Positions 59,001-64,000 of a stretch of DNA of 64,000 bases are shown one piece after another (position 1 is the first letter of the stretch; each line of letters starts with the position of its first letter). This stretch comes from Rhizophlyctis rosea (taxonomy: Eukaryota; Chytridiomycota; Chytridiomycetes; Rhizophlyctidales; Rhizophlyctidaceae), in contig JADGJC010000048.1 of NCBI GenBank assembly GCA_027596075.1, positions 1 to 64,000 of the forward strand, read 5' to 3'. Position numbers and translations under genes: made by a program. Below the pieces are notes generated by a model. It did no database searches and was not told the origin of the DNA. It was given only the letters and a program-made list of their open reading frames with translations.

Positions 59001-62000
59001 CACCGAGGTACTCAACAACAGGGATGGACAAGTCGCTTCCGCCGTAGTACAAGTTCTTGATGGCTTCAATGTGCGCGTTGTAGATGTTGCCGAGAATGTC
59101 CTTGACGGGCTCATCAACCTTAGTGCAGTGACGGACCGCAACGGGACCTTGCAAAATCGACACCCTCCCAGCATCCTGGCCGGGAACAGCCTGGATGTCC
59201 TCAGACTGCCACAACGAATCCTTCTTGAACCAGAACTCGAACTTATCGTCAAAGACCGGGATGAAGGGAACGGGTTTCCGCCAGGGGTAGGAGCAGATGG
59301 TGAGGAAGTGGTACACATCTTCTTGGGTAAGGTTCTGGGCAGAGGCGTCAGGGAAAGCTTCCAAGAATCCTTCCAAAAACGCGGCGGGGTTCTCGTTAAG
59401 GGTAGCGTAGGACTGGAGAAGGGAAAGAGTCTCCTTCTTGCTGAACCGTTCCTCAATACGACGCAAGAAGTCACCGAAAGTGTCACGGAGAGTAACATCA
59501 ATCCACCTCTTCTCATGATGGACATACAACTGCGACAACAACCGCTCCGCAACTTCCTTGTACGTCATCTCATACAACTCACAAGCCCGCCCATCACCCT
59601 TCGTCCCGAACCACACCTTCTGGAAGTCGTTGTTGAGCTTGTTGATGATGTAATCCCGGTTCTTCAAAAGCACCGGCAACCGCTTGTCACGGGGAAGAGA
59701 GAAGATCATATCATCCATCTCCTTCCAGAACAACACACCACGGTTGGCGACGTTGTGGATGGGTTCGCCCAACTCGGATTTGACGGTGATGATGCCGCCG
59801 GTGTCGCCCTTGTAGGTGCGTTCCCAGAGAGACTCGTCCTCGATACCGGGGGCGTCTACGATGAGTTGTTTGACTTCGGGGGAGGTGAGACACTCCTTGG
59901 CGACCATGACGCGGGAACCGAAGAGGAGACCGTCGAAGGGCATGGGGGCGTAGTCGAATTTGACGGACCATTCACCGGTCATGTAGGGGAGGGTTTCGAC
60001 GGCGTCACCGAAACCGGAACCGACGACGAGGATGATGTTTTCTTGACGACGGATGGCGCCTGTAAGGAGGGATTTACAATTAGTAAACTTGATTCAACTC
60101 ATGTGCATCGAACACAAAAAAACAACAAAGACAGCAAAGAAGAAACCCCGTCAAAACAGAAAGCAAAAGAAGAAGAAATACATACCATAAGTCTCCAACA
60201 TCGGCTGATGGAAATCCTCAAAACTATGATGCCCTCCACCCCTGCCCCCAGTCCACTGCAAAATAACCGGCATATCCGGATTATTCTTCGCAATTGTAAT
60301 GACCCGCCTAATGGTCTCCACACTACCCGGCTTGAACGCAACATGCCTCAACCCAGCCTTCTTCAAATTCTTCAAAATATCATCCGCTACATCGACGGAC
60401 GGAACACCCGCCGCTACAACAATACCCTCCATGGGAATACCCTCCGCACGCATAGCTTGAACGGCGGGGTACTGGAAGCCCCACAACCGGGGGTTGAGGA
60501 AGAGGATGTTGAGAGTAATACCTTCACCCGGTTCAATCAAGTCCATGATTTTATGGACGCGATCACGGAGGTATTGTTCGGTGTGTTGACCTCCACCCGC
60601 AAGTTCAACATGGAACCCCGCATTAATACAAGCAGCAACAAACTGCTCATTCATAGTACACGGCGTCATCCCCGGAACCATCAACGGCGCCTTCCCCAAC
60701 AACCGACTAAAAGGCGTATCAACATGCACCGCATTCGTACTCGCAATCCTAATCAACTTCGGGCGGTACTTCTCCGCCCAGTTGGGCGCAAACTTGACGG
60801 CGTGGACGTCGTAGTCGAAGAGGGAGGATTTGTCGAGGAGTTCGCCGGAGTTTGCGTCGAGGGTGCCGGCGAGGATGACTTGGACGCCGGAACCTTCTTT
60901 GTTGCGGTGGGTGAGGCCGCCGACGCCCGAGGCGCCGCCGGGGCCGAAATCGAGGACGTGGGTGATTTTGTCGAGTTTTGTGGCGGTTTCCCAGTGGACG
61001 GGTTGGATGCAGATTTGTTCGACGAGGGAGATGGTGAGGCGGGTGGATTCGCGGAGGTCTTCGCCTATTTGGGAGGAAGTGAAGTGTCAATGGATGTTGG
61101 GTTGAGGCAGGAACACCCAGCACTGTAAAGGAACCAAAGAAAGACCAAACTCACCAGTATTAGTATGATAAACCGGCACCGCCAACTTCTTCGCATCAAA
61201 CGTCAACCCATACGCCTGCACATCCTGCTCCACTTGCGCGGGTACATCCTTCAAGTACTCGCTATGGAACGGAACAGCAACCGGTAAGAACCTTGACGAA
61301 AACCGAACTTTGCGTTGGGAGAATGGAATACGGGATTGGTCTTGGCCGGGTTGGGCTTTAAGTTTACGGAGGGCGACGTTGAGACCGTAGAGGGATTGTG
61401 GCGGGCCCGTGAAGATGGTGGCGCGGGGTCCGTTGATGAGGGAGAGGTGGACGCGGCGGTCTTCTTTGAGGAAGGAGTTGGTGGTTTCGGCGTGTTTTTG
61501 GACTTCGGAGTAGCGGAGGCCTGGTGGTTGGGAGTTGGGTTTAGTGTCGCGTCCGTGATTGAATGTAGTAAACAAATTTCGACATATCCAAACTTGAACT
61601 TACCAGTAACAGCCAACATAGGCGTAGGAACCCCCTCGTTGTTCGCCAACGAGTCTTGCAAAATGGTGGGGTCGAGAGTGGTGGTAGGAGAAGCCCGTTG
61701 GGACCGGAGACCAATCCAGAAGAGGAGCGCCAGCGCCTTCTGGGTGTTGTCGACGAACTCCTTTTCGGAGTCGGATCCGGAGATGACGACGGAGGAGACG
61801 ATACCTTGGGAGTGACCGGTTGTGCCTACGAGAAAAAGGGAGTAGTTTAATTAGTTGATTATTGTTCTGCCGGTATGTGGTAGGTATAGTATGGCATATT
61901 GATATGTGCGGAAATAAGCTATTCCAATAGACTTTCCGCGTGCTTTGGCCCAGCCACGCGGCAATGTAAACAAACACCCATCAGGCTCATAGAGATGAGC

Positions 62001-62921
62001 TCCCACCTATTATCTTCCATCCCTCAACCCACAACAGCTCACACAATTGATACCATACAAAGTCACAAACAAAAACTCACCAGAGAATACACTCCTCAAC
62101 TCCCCAGGAGTCTTATCCAAGGCCTTGAAAGTGACATAGTAGTTCAACAACTGCGTCAACCCAATCAACGGCAAACTCAAATGCGTTGCAAGAAGACTAT
62201 CCGTAGTCGGCCTCGCATCAGCCTTCTCCAACCACCCCAAAACATCAATCTTAGTGGCATGCTGCTTAACAGCCTCATCACTCGTAGAATGCTGCTCAAG
62301 CGTCAAAGCCGCCTGCCTAACAAACGGACGAGCGAGCGCTTCATACGTGGTGTAAAGCGCTACAAGCTCGTCAAAGTAGTCTTCGACGTTGCCTTGGCCG
62401 CCGAAAACCGCAAAGAGGGAGGCGCGGCCGGCTTCGGCGGCGTCGAAGAGGGCGGAGGATGGGGTGGGGAGGTACTCTTCTTTTGAGACGAGGCCTTGGC
62501 GTTTTAGAGCCACTAGGGCTGCGTAGTAGGTTCGGAGGAGGGATTGGCGGCGGTCGTTGGAGAGGTCGCGGGTGACGGCGTGGATGTTGTTGGTGCGGAG
62601 GAATTTGTGGTGGAAGTAGAGGAAGACGACTGAGACGAAGGGGAGGACGTCGAATGTTGCGGCGTCGGTATGGGCGCGGTCGAGTGCAAAGTCGAGGAGG
62701 GAAGCTGTCAATTCGATTTCGGTGAGGTCTTCGGCTGTTGTGGTTGAGTCTGCGCTGCTGGTGCTGGTGGGGAAGGTTTCTTTGATGTTTTCGGCGACGG
62801 GCCAAAGTTGGATAGGTACGGGAATAGAGATTTCGACGCCATTTTGTTTGATGACGAGCGGTCTGCTCTGTTGAGCGGCCGCGACCCCGTATTTGCTATC
62901 TGAGGGGAGTGGGGTCGGCAT
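50014..62921 (-). CDS. fused beta+alpha fungal type I fatty acid synthase
   Basis: Thirteen exons 5' to 3': 62081-62921, 61604-61825, 61155-61520, 60186-61064, 58522-60059, 57457-58438, 56677-57370, 55477-56604, 54342-55402, 53345-54259, 52494-53282, 51967-52427 and 50014-51903; 3921 residues. Domain order: acetyltransferase (GHSQG, S about 286), FMN enoyl reductase ([12 protein letters not shown], about 620-1130), dehydratase ([12 protein letters not shown], about 1580), malonyl/palmitoyl transferase (GHSLGEY, S about 1841), Ala/Pro linker (about 2195-2217), ACP ([12 protein letters not shown] about 2256), ketoreductase ([13 protein letters not shown]), ketosynthase ([12 protein letters not shown], Cys about 3335) and C-terminal phosphopantetheinyl transferase ([25 protein letters not shown]). 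In yeast these are two genes, FAS1 and FAS2, with the transferase domain split between them; here both halves are in one frame. Introns 62-255 bp. Confidence 0.97.
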
Positions 62922-64000
62922 CGCGAAATGTCAAAGTGATTTTGCGATGTGTGAGGGAAGAGGGAGAAGAAATCTCAAAGAATGTCAAGAGAGGCGGGCG
63001 GGGGGCCGGCTGAAGTTTTGTACACGAAAGTGGTAGCTACAAGGGGCGTGTTCGATTTTGCTCTGCCGTTGAGCTGAGCCGTAAATTTCCTGGGTTGGCC
63101 CGGGTCAATGGGTAAAAATTGCGTGTATTTGTGTATCTATGTAATATTGTGCTATGGTACTGTTATTTACAAACGGGCCAATGGAATAATGACTCTATAT
63201 TGACAGGGACGGACAAGAGTTGACAAGGACCACCTTGAGCGGACTTTGAATGAACCAGGAGGGGGGCCTGGGTGGTGGGATTGGTTTTATAACGTCTCGT
63301 CCTCAGTTGTAGGATGGGACTGACTGATTGCGGGCGCACGTTGTCAAAACGCGTTTCCCACTGCGCACAGTCGACGACGACAACTGCAAAGCTCCCTCAA
63401 TCGGAGGATCCAGATGGCAGATTATCCACAAAGAGCCGAGTTCCCAGGAGAACGATGGTGGTTTTGCAATAATGGACACGTTGGCAAGGGCCAACAGCTA
63501 ATGACAGTTGAGACAGTGTGGCCAATTGCAAACATCTAATCGAATCACAATCAGGCAGAATCCACTTCAATGGACAAGGTATTCATAACAAAGTGGCTCA
63601 GTGTTTGGTCATGGTTTTGCCGCTAGTCAACGCCTGTCAAAACATGGCTACCAACTTGCACTCTGCAAAGAAACTTCGCATTGCTGTTCGGAGGGTTGTC
63701 TCTCCCATTGCCTTCCACTTCTCTCCCTTGCAAAACGTGAGGTGGGCTTGCAAGACGCGTACACAGTCCCTCCTTCTGTTTGTTGAAGCAGAAGTGGGAA
63801 GACGCGCGTAGGAGGCTACCCTCCGTCAAACCATGCAATTCATGCATTGATTACCGATAGGCCATCAAAACGCATCGGATGGCAACGATGCATTCGATGA
63901 AATCTGGGGAGACTCTTTGTGCTTGCATGAAATTTGAGTTTGTTTGCGCACTATCCATCGCCTTCGACCATCTTTTTCATACATTGTTTGATCCCTTCTC
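62922..64000. other. upstream region of the FAS gene
   Basis: 1.08 kb 5' of the synthase gene. I see no TATA box close to the start and no other gene. The far end has only short unsupported open frames. Confidence 0.5.

Noticed and set aside
58534..61128. 864-codon open frame on the plus strand opposite the FAS gene
   Set aside because: It is antisense to FAS exons 4 and 5 with intact domain motifs on the minus strand; it crosses an FAS intron and has no family features. Similar antisense frames lie opposite other FAS exons.
1..64000. CRISPR arrays, rRNA genes, integrated virus or complete transposons
   Set aside because: No regularly spaced repeats, rRNA signatures, reverse transcriptase, integrase or transposase motifs were found on either strand.

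Overview
The window comes from a compact, intron-rich fungal nuclear genome. The conserved genes have many short GT-AG introns (mostly 55-130 bp). There is a fungal-type cellulose-binding module (CBM1), a Zn2Cys6 regulator and a fungal type I fatty acid synthase encoded as one polypeptide. The mix of ankyrin, F-box-like and TPR accessory genes with housekeeping genes suggests a zoosporic or other early-diverging fungus such as a chytrid. That placement is an inference, not a demonstration.

Layout. 1-16 kb is accessory-rich: an ankyrin protein (+), a small coiled-coil protein (-), a RING-like protein (+), a TIR-like/TPR protein with a frameshift (+), a secreted Reeler-CBM1 protein (+), a SIRT5-type sirtuin (-), a frameshifted F-box/ankyrin-like gene (+) and an HNH_2 nuclease-like gene (-). 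16-32 kb is dense and conserved: cytosolic leucyl-tRNA synthetase (-), proteasome alpha6 (+), SRP72 (-), an F-BAR/RhoGAP protein (+) and a Dug1/CNDP2 metallodipeptidase with 16 exons (-). 32-50 kb holds two tandem paralogous small genes (-), a maltose/galactoside-type O-acetyltransferase (-), a GH2 beta-mannosidase (+), tRNA-Gly(GCC) (-), a PB1-Zn2Cys6 regulator (-), a short-chain dehydrogenase (-), an amidohydrolase-like open frame that splices in frame into riboflavin gene RIB3 (+) and a MATE-like transporter (-). 50-63 kb is a single 13-exon gene for a fused beta+alpha fatty acid synthase of 3921 residues (-).

Exon-intron structures were derived by hand from frame continuity, splice consensus and family motifs. 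For the conserved genes every exon set sums to a multiple of three. About 28 kb of core coding sequence is free of frame errors. The accessory genes, by contrast, carry at least three frameshifts and one premature stop, so these look like real decay rather than assembly noise.

The genes do not form an obvious pathway cluster; most are independent housekeeping functions (translation, secretion targeting, proteolysis, lipid and cofactor synthesis, hemicellulose and mannan breakdown). The most unusual points are the single-chain synthase, the possible amidohydrolase-RIB3 fusion, the PB1+Zn2Cys6 architecture, the Reeler+CBM1 secreted protein and the immune-receptor-like TIR/TPR gene.
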